Part shown: positions 52,601 through 64,000 of the stretch, one piece after another
How the letters are laid out: each line of letters opens with the position of its first letter
How positions within the stretch are numbered: the first letter of the stretch is position 1
From: Diploscapter coronatus
Lineage: Eukaryota; Nematoda; Chromadorea; Rhabditida; Rhabditidae
NCBI GenBank assembly: GCA_964036155.1
Contig: OZ038422.1
Location: forward strand, 18,375,201 to 18,439,200
Direction of reading: 5' to 3'
Length of the DNA stretch: 64,000 nt
The notes under the pieces: model-generated
What the model was told of the DNA's origin: nothing
The model's input: the letters and a program-made list of their open reading frames with translations, nothing else
Database searches by the model: none
Position numbers and translations under genes: made by a program

Positions 52601-55600
52601 TTTCTGATCTTAAATTCCTCCTTTCAGCTGTGGCGTTCTATATTTTCCGAGTACATTCGGATATTCCTGGATGACGAAATCTCCCGTTTGCATACTCATA
52701 GGGAGTGGTGGCAGATCTGCTGCGACAAATTCGACATTTCACCAGCTTTTCATGTAAGTTTATAGTACATTTAATAATATTTTGAAAATCACTGTAAACC
52801 TCACTCATGGTTAGGCAATATAGAAAATTTCCCACTTAAAAAATGCTATTGTTTATTCTGACCATTTTTGAGCGAAAATTTCTTTTCCCACCCTTGTCAT
52901 GCCCCCTATATCGGTAAAAGTCCGTTTTCAAATGAATGAAATTTCCAATGTACAGAGTTTTGTGCTTTCAGTTTCCGATGACGACATTCGAGTCGGACCT
53001 GCTGCTGCAATTGACCTCTGTCCTCAGTCAGCTCATCATCGAATCCTGCACTTTTCCATCTCAAAATGCCAATGGAAGACGTAAATTTATGATTTTCAAA
53101 AATTCTCGATGATATTCTATTTCAGAGGAGATTCGGAATGCATTTGCAATCAAAACAGTATCGTTTGAAGAAGAAACATCTCTGTCACCGGAAGCGATTT
53201 TCACTCCAGCGAGGTTAGTGGATATTCATTCATTTCGTTTGTCATCAAATTAGTAACGCTAATTACTTTTGCTGGATTCAACTTTTTCGTTTATCTAAAT
53301 TTAATTTGAAATGACTTTCGATTTTGGAATTCTTCCTTTCTAAAACAAAACCTATTCATATATAATTTTTATTGATCAATTTTATGATGCTGACACTCGA
53401 TTCTCGTGCATCAGCCATTTTCCTGTCGCATCCCTTCCGCAACATTTTCTTCCCCACTTCCCAGCTCCCACAAACAGTAAGTCTGATTTTCGCTAGGAAT
53501 TCACTTGCATTCCATTTCCAGATTCCTCCCCGTCCGTGGATAGATGCAGGAGTGGGCGGACCGTGGTTCTCCAAGACATTCGACATAATCAGGAATCTGT
53601 ACGACTTCAGAGAGCTCAGCAGCATCGGGGAGATGAGAGCGAGGATGCAGAGTCCGTAAGTCTTTGGACTGTTTCTTGAATCGTTTTATATATGTATTTT
53701 TATCAGACGTAGGCAGTCGTTCAGCCAGAACGAAAAAATATAGGGAGGAGGCACGCAAATTAACTGCTTCCTATTGAAAGGTGATACATGGAGGGAGGAT
53801 ACGCAATAAAAGTTTGACAGAATATTTCGACTTAAGGGGGGTCCACACGAAAGATTTAGCATAAGCTCTTCTTAGGTCTGGATTTTTATTCCTTATCGAT
53901 TTCACTTTCTTCTTTAAAAATTGTTCAAACTTTTCAAAACTCCTTCGATGTTTTCTATTTCAATTTTGATGCCGATTCAGACAACAAGCCCGTCCAGTCT
54001 TCGACGCTTTGAATCAACTCGGCTCGACTCCTTGGAGAATCAACAAGGATTTGTTAGAGGTTCTCAAACAGGTATTCTTAAGAGCGATTCAATGATTTAT
54101 CGTCATTGCTGGAAATAGTCATTTGATCATAGATCAGTATTCTGCTTTTAAAGTCTTTCAACTAAATAAAACGTATCTTATGAAGACTGCTAGCGTATTT
54201 GTCTGCTTTCTCTACTTACCTTCTATCCTCGACGATGATCAGCAAATTCATCGTCACTAATAATTTAATGTCTTTTCTCTGAGAACAGTCCTAAATGCAA
54301 TGTTCAGGTATTTTCGATGTCCTACAATGCCAAGCACGAGTCCCTGCTGCGTCCGCTGGCAGTTCCGATGCACGCTGTCACTGTCGATGTGCCTCAATTC
54401 CAAGTCAGTTTACCTATCTTCGACTTTCTCCTTCATTCACAACAAATTTCAGGACCATTTCCCCGGAAAGACTCGTTTTCAAGTGGTGAAAGAAAACCAT
54501 CCGGAATACGTCGATTACTCGAGGAAAACTGCACAGTCCATCAAGAGGAGGTTAGATTTTTATTTATCATCTTTGATTTTTTATCCTATAAAATCTGCTT
54601 ATACTTACGACGATATTTTTATCGTTATTAGACAAAAGTAAAATTTATCGTGGAAATATTGGTAAGGCGAAAAGAAAGTTACGAAACTTGTTCAAAGCTG
54701 GGCAGAAAAAGTATCCATCATTTACAATTTAAGGAACGAATACAATTCCCTGTGGTGCTGGATGCTGTACCGAGTGGTCCTTGCTGAGCGCTACAAGGAC
54801 TGCGTGCTCTTCTTCCCCCACAACATGGACTTTCGCGGTCGAGTCTATCCAATCTCTCCCTACCTTAGTCACATGGGTGATGATGTCAGCCGGTCTCTAC
54901 TCAAATTCGCTAAAGGTAGACTATTTGATGAAGAATGTCATTAGCTATGAAAAAATATCTTTATCATCGAGAATGTCTATTAAATTTGACGATATCCTAA
55001 ATAAGAATGGAACGGAATTGGTCAACGTGTTTAGATAAGAACTTAGTTTCATCCTTTGAAAGTATTTGCTTTTGCTCCATAAACTCACTGATGAAGATGA
55101 AAATTAGACAAGATTTCTCCAATTTTTCAGGTCGACCACTTGGAAAGGATGGAATGCGCTGGCTGAAACTGCACTGCATAAATCTGACAGGAAAGTTGAA
55201 AAGAGCGAGCATTGCGGAGAGGGAGCAGGAAGTGGAAAGACTCATGCCGCTCATCATCGACAGTGCAGAGAAGCCGCTGGAGGGAAAGAGGGTAGGGCAT
55301 CGGGATGAATGAATGATAGATAGAACAAGTGATTTGAGTGGTGGATGGAATCGGAAGAGCCCTGGCAGACATTGGCAATTTGCTTTGAGATCCGAGACGC
55401 ACTCAAACACCCAAATACCGAAGAGTTTTTGAGGTAAGTCAGATTGAGTTCTATGTCTGGATCCACGAAACTCTCGGAAGCTCTGAAAGCTTTCTATAGG
55501 AATCTCTTCTCTTTTCCAAGCGAATGAGGTTCCTATAGGAAGTTTTCTAAGTTTCCGAAGTTTCCGAGAGTTTCGTGGGTCCGGGCACTGAGTTTCTAAT

Positions 55601-57634
55601 AAAAATTGAACATTTTCTTTCAACTTTTCAAAGTTTCAAAGTTGAGCATCCCATCTAATGCAGAAAAATATCTTTTTTTGTATCCTATGAGTTGAAAACA
55701 GCGCTGGGGAAACATTTTAGCCTTTCATAACCTAAAAAATAATAAAATCGACATTGTTCCAGCACTCTGCCAATTCATCAAGACGGCAGCTGCAATGGAC
55801 TGCAGCATTACGCAGCGATGGGCAGAGATCGGGAGGGAGGCGAACAGGTAGTTTTGATGGGGAAGAATGGTAGAAGGAAGATATGGCTGTTTAGGTGAAT
55901 CTGGTGCCGTGCGAAAGACCCAATGACGTGTATTCCGATGTGGCTGCTCGAGTCGAGTTGAAGAGAATCGAGGATGAAAAGATGGAGGAAGGAAAGGATG
56001 CCGAGATTGCGAGGGAATTGAGGAAGGCTATGTCTGAAGCTGTGCCGAGAAAGGTTCCTATCCGACAAAATAATTGCCCTTTCAAAAGGATGGCGTTTGC
56101 TTTTACCTATCCAAATGCATCTTTTTTTTCTATCGAACAATTTTAGGTGATCAAGCAGACAGTGATGACGACAGTGTATGGAGTGACGATGTACGGGGCT
56201 GTGCTGCAAATCAAGAGACAACTGAAGGCACTCGACATCGACAATGAACACGTAGAGATAACCGATTGCTCTGATGAATGTTGATGATTTCAGACTGGAC
56301 TGTTCGCGACCTATTTGGCAAAGAAGACGTTCGCAAGTTTGAACGATGTCTTCACGAGTTCTATGTGAGTTTGGTTGAATTTTTGATTTTTTAACGATCA
56401 CTAAACTCTTTGGTCGGGATATTTTGAGTCGATTTTTATAGTTTCGAAGTTGAAAACCAGCTTTACAATTTTAGGCATCTTTATGAATCTGGTTCATATT
56501 ATCCGAAAACTGATCGTGATGCGATATGGATTTTTTTTTGGAATTGGATCAAATTCTACTCATTCTAGCGAATTTCAGGCAACTAAAGGATTGGTTCCGT
56601 TCGTGCGCCCGAGGCATATCCTCTCTGTGGCGTCCGGTTGAGTGGGTCACTCCCCTCGGTCTACCGGTTCTGCAGCCCTACGTCAAGGCCCTGCACACTC
56701 AGGGACATCTCGTTCACAAGCCTGTCGGCTCTAAACAAGTACACGTCAGCTTATTCATTCGTATAGTTCTTTCAATTTTCCAGGTCGATGCGTTTCCTCC
56801 GAACTTCGTTCATTCACTCGACTCCACTCACATGATGCTCACTTCTCTGCATTGCTCGAGACGGTATATTTTTGCATAGCTAGCTAGGCAATACGTCTTT
56901 GAAAAATTGGAATTAAAAAAGCGAAACTTAGGTTTTGAGATTCTTCAAATCAAAACTCATAAACATCTTTGCAATCGTTATTTTTTTCAATTTCAATATT
57001 CTTTTGAAACTGCTCTTTTTTGCTTTCAGCGGCATAACGTATGCATCAGTGCACGACTGTTTCTGGACGCACGCCTGCACAGTCGCTGATATGAATGAGA
57101 TCTGTCGAGAACAGTTCATTGCCCTCCACTCTCTTCCTCTGGTCGAAAAGTAAGCCATTTTAGATTTTGGTATTGAACCATTCATCTATATCGATCAATT
57201 GCTTATTCACAATTATTCAATTTTTTTGCACCTAAATTTTGAATTATAACTTTTCGAAAGAATACTTCGCTTTATGTCATGGATGAAAGTGAGAGTTTTG
57301 AAAGTTCATAACAGCAGAATATTATTTTTAATTCGAAAGAATGCCAGATTTGCGCTCTTTATCTTAAAATGATAAATTTTTCGATAAAAATAACTTCGCT
57401 TCTTATAATGTTTTCCCTCTATATTTTAGGTGTGCAGAGGATTTCAAGCACAAATATTTGACACCCGAAATGACGAAGATCTTGTCGCCGGAAATGCTCA
57501 CCAAGATGCAAAATTTGTTCACAGTTCAGGTAGTATTTTGTAACTTACAATTTTTCGATTTTGAAAATTTTTAGGTGAAACCAGGCAAACTTGACTTGGA
57601 CGAAATCCGGAATTCTGTTTACTTTTTCAGTTGA
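49624..57634 (+). CDS. rpom-1: Mitochondrial DNA-directed RNA polymerase (POLRMT)
   Basis: Single-subunit T7-type polymerase that transcribes the mitochondrial genome. The model has 1119 residues in 30 exons: 49624-49678, 49929-50076, 50407-50488, 50617-50713, 50801-50964, 51054-51194, 51522-51608, 51652-51741, 51784-51883, 52157-52347, 52628-52753, 52972-53080, 53126-53236, 53415-53476, 53522-53655, 53981-54071, 54308-54403, 54453-54550, 54734-54915, 55131-55291, 55339-55433, 55763-55847, 55895-56053, 56147-56251, 56294-56364, 56579-56738, 56784-56863, 57030-57149, 57430-57529, 57575-57634. The N-terminus is Arg-rich without acidic residues, as in mitochondrial presequences. Catalytic motifs are intact: [10 protein letters not shown] (691-700), [30 protein letters not shown] (Asp814), [11 protein letters not shown] (Lys891, Tyr899), [16 protein letters not shown] and SVHDCFWTH (Asp1036). 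It ends YFFS like human POLRMT. Exon 4 and 13 donors are uncertain; intron 3 uses a GC donor. Confidence 0.95.
51233..51335. repeat. Inverted repeat in rpom-1 intron 6
   Basis: Ends CTGCGTAAACTTTCCT and AGGAAAGTTTACGCAG are exact reverse complements (16 bp). The middle is purine-rich. About 103 bases and non-coding; MITE-like. Confidence 0.65.
55453..55588. mobile_element. Fold-back MITE, GATCCACGAA family, copy 2
   Basis: Left arm TGGATCCACGAAACTCTCGG pairs with right arm CCGAGAGTTTCGTGGGTCCG; inner CTATAGGA boxes pair too, giving arms of about 45 bases. It lies in rpom-1 intron 21. Its ends match the copy at 32520-32640 (CAGTG followed by GA-CCACGAA). Confidence 0.75.
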
Positions 57635-58395
57635 AACCAACTAGAACTGATTGTTAGGATAGGAACTAGGAAAATTGTTATGCTCATGAAATTGTTATTA
57701 ATCGCTTTCTGATGGTTATAAAGTATTTCGAAAAGGAGCAAATTCTAGACTGAATTGAATTCTTGTAAAAATTGATTGTGAGCCTGCTATTTGTTCGATT
57801 CGAGTTTAGCGACTCTTTCAAAGTAACCTTGTCGTGTTGTGAATCAACAAACTGCTGCCTTTCTGCCAGAATTCGACACCAAGTCAGCAGTCTTTCCGTC
57901 TTCCTGTCTGTTTGCAAATAGAACTGTTTCTGTTCTATTCTCCTTCTGCTCTCTCTCTGTCTCTGCTAATCACACTTCTTCCTGCTTATTTCACTCATTT
58001 CCACCTTCCTAAACCCGAACTTCATCTGCTCATGACGACGGCCTGATCGGACTGCTCATTGACAAGCAGCAACAAGCAATTATTTCTCCTGCAGACCGTG
58101 TTCAAATGAGTGAGTAATAAATTTATTTGATAGTTGCTTTAGCAATATGACGAGTTTTCTCCAAAACGAGAAAATATTACAAAAGCGGCAACTTTTGATA
58201 TCATTTTCGCTTTTTATACAATTCATATTTATATTTTCCCACATCGTTTACACAAAAAATCAATAAGCTTTGATTGAAATTTCCAGAATTGAAAATGAAA
58301 TAGATATTATTTGATGGAAAACGACTGACTACTTGATTGATTGTAGAATTTGGATTTGACTGATCTGGAAGAGCTCATTCGAATTGGAATATGCG
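57635..58395. other. Intergenic region between rpom-1 and the methyltransferase-like gene
   Basis: 3' flank of rpom-1, then a C/T-rich block (57930-58050) that is probably the next promoter. An acceptor at 58095 followed by a donor at 58111 could define a short untranslated exon; a second acceptor TTGTAG ends at 58346. No protein-coding exon is claimed. Confidence 0.45.
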
Positions 58396-61300
58396 ATGCG
58401 AATCCACAAGGGGAATGACATTATCGCTCGTGCGTGGCTGGCGATGCAGCGCAGTGGAGTCGGCCGAATGGGCCTTTCGGGCAGGAGGAAACTCAAGTGG
58501 ATCTTCGTCGCTGTTGCTGTGAGTTTGACACGCAAGACACATGAACATGCTCTAGGGCCTATCGTGGGTCAAATATCGTGTTGATAGAGCAGATCACTGT
58601 TTATGGAAAGAATAGCTCTTAATGGGCGGAAGAAAGTTCCAACCAACTGTTTGAAAGTCAGGCTAGAAACATTTTCTGTGAAGTATCTTAAGTCATTTAA
58701 GCTTGTCTGAACATCATTGCATCTATGAATACGCAACGTCTCATTATCCTACTCTCTGTACGATTTTGCATTTGGAAGTTACAGTAGCGGACAAAAGTAT
58801 CCGATCACCCATGCGAATTCGGGTACCTGGGTTTTGATATTTGTGCTGATCCAGCCCAATTTTAACTAGGTAACCTTTCAGTGCTTAAGAGTAAATGTCA
58901 GTAAGGACCAAAGTCGGTGTTTCCAGGGGTCCGTCAATTTGGCTGATTTTCACATATATTGTTCAGTTTTTCACGCTGATTCTCGTGGTGCCATCCGTTT
59001 TTCATAAAACTTATCGTATACAGAGTTACGGTAGCTTGAAGTTTTGACTGACCCGACCTCGGGAAAAAATTCATAACTTTCTTATTTCTGGACTAAATCG
59101 AACGGGGTTTTCAGCATTGGATAGCTCATGAAAAACTCTACAAATAATGTAACTACGACCACCTGCTACGATCAATGATTTCCCGCCAAAAAATTAATTT
59201 CCGAAAATTCGACCCTGGCCGACTGCAGTTTTTCATGTTTTTATCCATACTAGAGTTTCGACCCCAGACTGGAAATTGGCTTATTTTGTAGAGAATTAAA
59301 TTCTGCGTCTGAATATACAAAAATTTTCAAAAAAAAGAATGGGTTTTGATACGAAAAATGCGTCCGAACGTGTAAAACCAGGGTGATTATTGCATAGTGC
59401 CAACTTTGATCCCTCATAACTTCCTCATCTCTGAACAAAATTGAATGATTCTTTTTTTATTTTGTAGATCATGAGTAGAAGAATAAAGTAAAAATATAAA
59501 GAAAATTTTTAGAAATTAATTTTGGTAGGAAAAAATTACCCGAAGTTGCCATATATACCCGTACTGTGTTTACAAGTGAAATGTGAGTTAACATCGGAGT
59601 TTTCCATAAAATCTTGTAGAGCTCTTCGAGTTGATCAACTTTTGTTCCAGAACTTATTCTAGAATGTGCACACACAGGGAGATATGAATTTTTGAAATTT
59701 ACTGTCAAAACGGCACTTTGCAATAATTAGTCATTGAACTTCAACAAATTCTGGAGCTCATATGGACGTGAATCCGAGATCAGTCCTGGAACGAAAATTG
59801 TCCATCATGTCATTCTACACAACATACTGGAGGTACAAATTTTTCTAATGTCATTGACGCGTAAAGTCAGTACGAATCGAAAAGTACGCAATCAAGACGC
59901 GAAAAGTGCGTATTTCTGCAGAAATCAATATTCAAAAATTCTTATTTTATTGTCAGATAATTTATGGACTAAATGCTATTCAATAAAAAACTAATCATTT
60001 GATTTAGTCCCAAAATAAGAAAATTATGAGAGATCAGAATTGACACTATGAAATAATCGTCCTGGTTTTACGCGGTCTGACGCATTTTTCGTATCAAAAC
60101 CCATTCTTTTTTTCAAAATTTTTTACATATTCAGATGGAGAATTTAATTCTCTACAAAATGAGCCAATTTCCAGCTTGGGGTCGAAACTCTAATTGGGGT
60201 AAAAAATCGAAAAACTGCGTCGAAGCCTGATCACATGTTCGAATCTATTTTTCGAAGTTTTAAATTTTTCTGCCAAATTATCAATTTTCGAAAGTGATCA
60301 TAGTCAGATAAAATGGAGTATTTGTCATGAGCTATCAGGTGCAAAAAGCTGCATTCGATTTGATCTGCAACTAAGAAAGTTATGGGGATCCGAAGTTTGA
60401 CACTCAATATAGGAATGCACTGGTTTTACGCATTTTTCGTATCAAAACCCATTCTTTTTTTTGAAAATTTTTGTATATTCAGACGCAGAATTTAATTCTC
60501 TACAAAATAAGCCAATTTCCAGTCTGGGGTCGAAACTCTAGTATGGATAAAAACATGAAAAACTGCAGTCGGCCAGGGTCGAATTTTCGGAAATTAATTT
60601 TTTGGCGGGAAATCATTGATCGTAGAAGGTGGTCGTAGTTACATTATTTGTAGAGTTTTTCGTGGGCTATCTAATACTGAAAACCCCATTCCATTTGGTC
60701 CAGAAATAAGAAAGTTATGAATTTTTTCTCGAGGTCGGATCTGTCAAAACTTGAATCTACCGTAATCCTGCATACGATCATTTTTACGAAAAACGGATAG
60801 CACCACGTGAATCAGCGTGAAAAACTGAACAATATATGTGAAAATCAGCCAAATTGACGGACCCCTGGAAATACCCCTTTGCTAAGACTTTGGTTTTTCC
60901 TGACATTTACTCTTAATAATATCTTTATCGACGCAACATTTACAATCCGACTGGATTATCACATGCCGAAGCCAAACACTCGATGTTTCATAGACGGCCA
61001 GATACTTTTGTCCGCTGTTGTATTTGAAAATCTTCGATGAAACGAATTTAAAATCTTTCCGAGGTCTAATAAAAGTTAGGCTTGAGTTTGATGTATCAAA
61101 ATGCGTTTACGTTGAATTATTGGACTAGTTTGTGCAGTTACCCTCTTTGGTTGCAGATCTTCTTCCTGTGTCGCTCATTCTTCGTCATCACCCGCCGTAT
61201 TCTGTATGGCGAACTTCTTACGGAGAAAGAATTCTTCAGTCGACTTTCGAATGAAATGAAGTCCTTCGAAGTTCGGTAGGACAATAGAATAGCCCTTGAA

Positions 61301-63914
61301 AAATTCCTAAAATTTTCAGTGATGAGTACTGCTACAATTACAGTGGAGAAAAGAACTGCTACAAAGTGACTGATGTTCAGATCGGCACCAGAAATGGGCA
61401 TGTTTCTAGATTTGATTGATCGAAGAAGTTAGAAAACATACATGGGATGTTTCCATGTCAGATCCTGAAAACTCGTGATTTACTTGATGATAAGATAACT
61501 TGAAAAGTAAAAGCTATATGAACAAATTGCCATCATTGTGGTTCAGCTTAATCTTTTCATATTCAATTTTCAGACGTCCAGACATCGGTCGAATGATACT
61601 GATGGAGCACTTGGATGGAGCTGTTCTCTCGTCTGCCATCCTCAAACCTCCTAATGGTATTTATCGTCTTTTAGCAATTCATTTCTACAGTTGATATTTA
61701 TTGCGGTCATAGTTTGGACACAATAACTGTCTTTGAGTGAAACTCTCGGTTTTACCTTGAAGCAAATAGGGTTAAGCTCGTTATACAATTTTGACTTGAT
61801 ATCTTCTGAAATTTTGTCCGATTCCAGTCAATGTGTAGTTCAAGACTATCCGATAAATGATCGGGTTAAAATATCGTGTTAATGTCCAGGCATTTAGCTG
61901 CCATTATTTTTTCCAGAGTTCTTCACCTCAAGTCTGAACACTACGACCTGGGACATCGATTTTACCGTATTCTACACCAATTCCTACATCAAGTACTTCT
62001 TCGGTAACCATTTCTATTTCAGTCTTGTTGTACTTATTCCATCCAGCTATCCATCCATTCATTCATGCATTCAGATTTAATGTTCTACACCCAATCAGTG
62101 CCTGCGTCTACTTCTGCCTCTTTCAATGCTCTGTCTCTTGGAATGGGCGGCGGTACAATTAATACGATCATTTCCAAAAACTTTCCTAATGTAAGACATT
62201 TCTTAAATTAATTAAATTCTGATATAACTTTTGGGCAATTTACATGAAACTGGTGAATTGCAACTCTAAGAATTAAATAATTTCAATTTCCACTCATAAG
62301 TAATTGAGTAACACGAATATGTTCAACGTTTATTCCAATCTGAAACTTTATTATTGTTGGTGGAAAAATGATTTTGGTTGCAGTCGAATATGACGGTGGT
62401 CGAAATCTCCAATCTGGTCTATGAAATGGCCAAGAAGTGGTTCGGACTGGAAGAGAACGACAGGCATCACGTTATCATCGGAGACGGACTCAAATTCGTA
62501 CAGGAGGCTTCCAAAAGACGTATGGTTTGCCGATTCATTTTTGAAAGATGAGGATATTGTGATTTCGAAATTTTTGCAAGTTATACAATTGTCTCAGGAG
62601 ATTACATGCAAAACTTCATTTTTTATTTATCGTTTATTTCTTGTCTGGAGGTGTGCCAATAAGTGGAATATTTCCCGCTATACTAAACCCTTTGATGTTT
62701 TCAAACTGTTAAAATTTACCAAGATCCCGATTCCCGATTCAACAAAACCATTTTCAGATGACCAATACGACGTTATCTTTCTGGATGCGTGCAGAGAGTC
62801 GAAAGAAGAGGAAACGCAGTGTCCCATTGCTGAGTTCTACCAGCCAGACATTCTTCAGTACATGCATGACATTCTCAAACCAACTGGTAAGTTCATTCAG
62901 CCGTGTAAATTGGCCATTTTATTTTTTTTGCAAAATACGATCCAAGGAAACTTACGATCCTGCATTTTTCTAATTGATTTTCTCAGTATTTTATTGTGTT
63001 ATTAGCTAATGTACAACTCTGCTAATAGTATTTTCATGGCTGTCATTGGATCTTGGTGATAAGCTAATGCCGTCATTTTTCACTACTTTCATCCTCACCC
63101 CTTGTCTTTTTTATCCGAATTTAACAAAATTATCGAGATTTACGAGATTTATCGAGGTTCAAAATCAGCCGTTTGCATAATTTCAGGCGGAATATTCGTG
63201 AATTTGGTGATAATCGATGAGAGAATTAGCAAGCAGGAAGAAGAGAGGCGAATGGCGATGGTGAAGCACAAGTTCGATCAGGTCTTTCCGTACTGCAATA
63301 GTCACACGGTTGGAAGCGATTTGAATGTGGTTAGTTCGTATGTTTTTGAAAACAAAGTTTACTACCATAATTACTTTTCAAACAACTCGAAAATGTTTAT
63401 TTATGATCTTTCTTCATATATTCTCTGATTCTAGTAAAATGCCTCTATTTCCTAAATCGTTGGAAAATTAAAATCAATGATCTATATACATTTGATTTTT
63501 CAATGGCTTTCTGAATTTAAAAAATAGGGTCCTTTTCTTGTCTGCACTTTCGGACATGAATGGCAATGCAGAATTTTAGTTGAGAATACACATTTTAAAA
63601 TGACAATAACTGTTTGGATAACTCAATAATTTTTGCGACTCGAAAATAATAAGACTTTTCAGCGACATGGCATGAAATAGTGGATTTAGAAACTTGAATA
63701 GATATAAAGGTGCATAGATTGTCTAGAGAAGAATTTGCTATGACACTTCAAATTACTATTATCTCAAGGTCATATTTTTCCGGGTTTTCATAATTGACAC
63801 CCATATTTTAAATTTCAGGTGTTGGCCTGTAGAAAGCAACCGTTCGTCTCGACCCCTCAGAAAGTTATCGACTTCGTGGAGTCGATTGTTTCGCACACGG
63901 ACAATTTCATCTGA
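58396..63914 (+). CDS. Methyltransferase/spermidine-synthase-fold protein, possible type II membrane protein
   Basis: A 369-residue protein in ten exons: 58396-58518, 61157-61275, 61320-61397, 61574-61656, 61917-62003, 62075-62190, 62384-62519, 62758-62886, 63187-63329, 63819-63914. The Rossmann-type SAM-binding fold is clear: motif I LGMGGGTIN (185-193), acidic residue E209 in VVEI, then IIGDGLKFV (233-241) and YDVIFLDAC, with GIFVNLVI as a later strand. This resembles the spermidine-synthase-like methyltransferase group found in nematodes; the substrate is unknown. A basic stretch (RRKLKW, 30-35) precedes a hydrophobic segment (36-52) interrupted by Arg47, suggesting a signal anchor with the catalytic part in the secretory lumen. 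NYS, NTT and NMT sequons and paired Cys (CYNYSGEKNC) fit that. The ATG is the first in frame after a stop at 58357. Intron 1 holds a 2.2-kb fold-back element; intron 3 uses a GC donor. Confidence 0.85.
58782..61020. mobile_element. Large fold-back Tc1/mariner-type element in an intron
   Basis: The ends CAGTAGCGGACAAAAGTATC and (reverse complement of the right end) CAACAGCGGACAAAAGTATC are flanked by TA on both sides (58780-58781 and 61021-61022). Arms of about 585 bases (58782-59370 and 60436-61020) are close reverse complements almost throughout. Part of the right arm is repeated in tandem: the segment at 60065-60235 resembles 60437-60585. No transposase frame is present. It occupies most of intron 1 of the methyltransferase-like gene, so the pre-mRNA would fold into a very long hairpin. 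Confidence 0.85.
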
Positions 63915-64000
63915 ACTCAATTCGAATTCGAGTTGAAGAGGGGCTTTTCCATCTTTTCGGGTTTAAATCAAATCTTTCGGTTATCTCATTTCGGATGCAA
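63915..64000. other. 3' flank at window end
   Basis: The final 86 bases follow the stop of the methyltransferase-like gene. No poly(A) signal is visible before the window ends. Confidence 0.5.

Noticed and set aside
54997..55623. 208-codon minus-strand frame
   Set aside because: Antisense to rpom-1 exons 20 and 21 and their introns, which carry clear polymerase motifs; it also spans the fold-back repeat.
55808..56401. 197-codon minus-strand frame
   Set aside because: Antisense to rpom-1 exons 22-25 encoding motifs A and B; a shadow frame.
41683..57634. Operon linking the acidic protein gene and rpom-1
   Set aside because: The 820-base gap is much longer than typical nematode operon spacing (around 100 bases), and no SL2-type signal could be seen.

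Overview
The window is nuclear DNA from a nematode. The evidence is: many short introns with the worm-type TTTTCAG acceptor; likely spliced-leader acceptors just upstream of several start codons; a nuclear hormone receptor with the nematode P-box CRACAAFFRR; and two gene pairs that, from memory, are neighbours on the C. elegans X chromosome (pat-9 with osm-1 in cosmid T27B1, atat-2 with puf-9 in W06B11). Introns are more numerous than I would expect for C. elegans (osm-1 is modelled in 45 exons), and many carry fold-back repeats, so this is a related but distinct species, probably a rhabditid-type worm. No bacterial, viral, CRISPR, rRNA or tRNA features were found.

Layout. 1-2945 is AT-rich flank with one small inverted repeat. 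2946-6587 (+) is a nuclear hormone receptor. 6588-12275 has no convincing gene and carries long C/T-rich stretches on the + strand. 12276-15401 (+) is a three-finger C2H2 factor, the likely pat-9 orthologue. 17088-27635 (+) is osm-1/IFT172. Tail to tail with it on the minus strand lie atat-2 (29763-28179, alpha-tubulin acetyltransferase), a prostaglandin E synthase 2-like gene (33168-30349) and puf-9/Pumilio (40152-34659). Divergent from puf-9 is an unrecognised acidic protein (41683-48803, +), then the mitochondrial RNA polymerase rpom-1 (49624-57634, +) and a methyltransferase-fold protein with a possible N-terminal membrane anchor (58396-63914, +).

How the genes relate. These are independent single-gene units, not an operon; gaps of 0.5-1.7 kb are too wide for typical worm operons. 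Two products act on microtubules: IFT172 carries cargo along cilia and ATAT-2 acetylates alpha-tubulin. RPOM-1 and PTGES2 have mitochondrial or membrane roles. PUF-9, PAT-9 and the receptor regulate gene expression. The grouping most likely reflects inherited X-linked synteny plus rearrangement.

The most unusual signals are in non-coding DNA and splicing: a 2.2-kb TA-flanked fold-back element in one intron; about a dozen shorter inverted repeats, two clearly of one family; a dispersed repeat in three introns; five GC-AG introns among about 143 modelled; several AAG or GAG acceptors; and one 45-nt, stop-free, frame-preserving intron. All exon models were drawn by eye from splice motifs, reading frame and remembered family sequences; no alignment was run.
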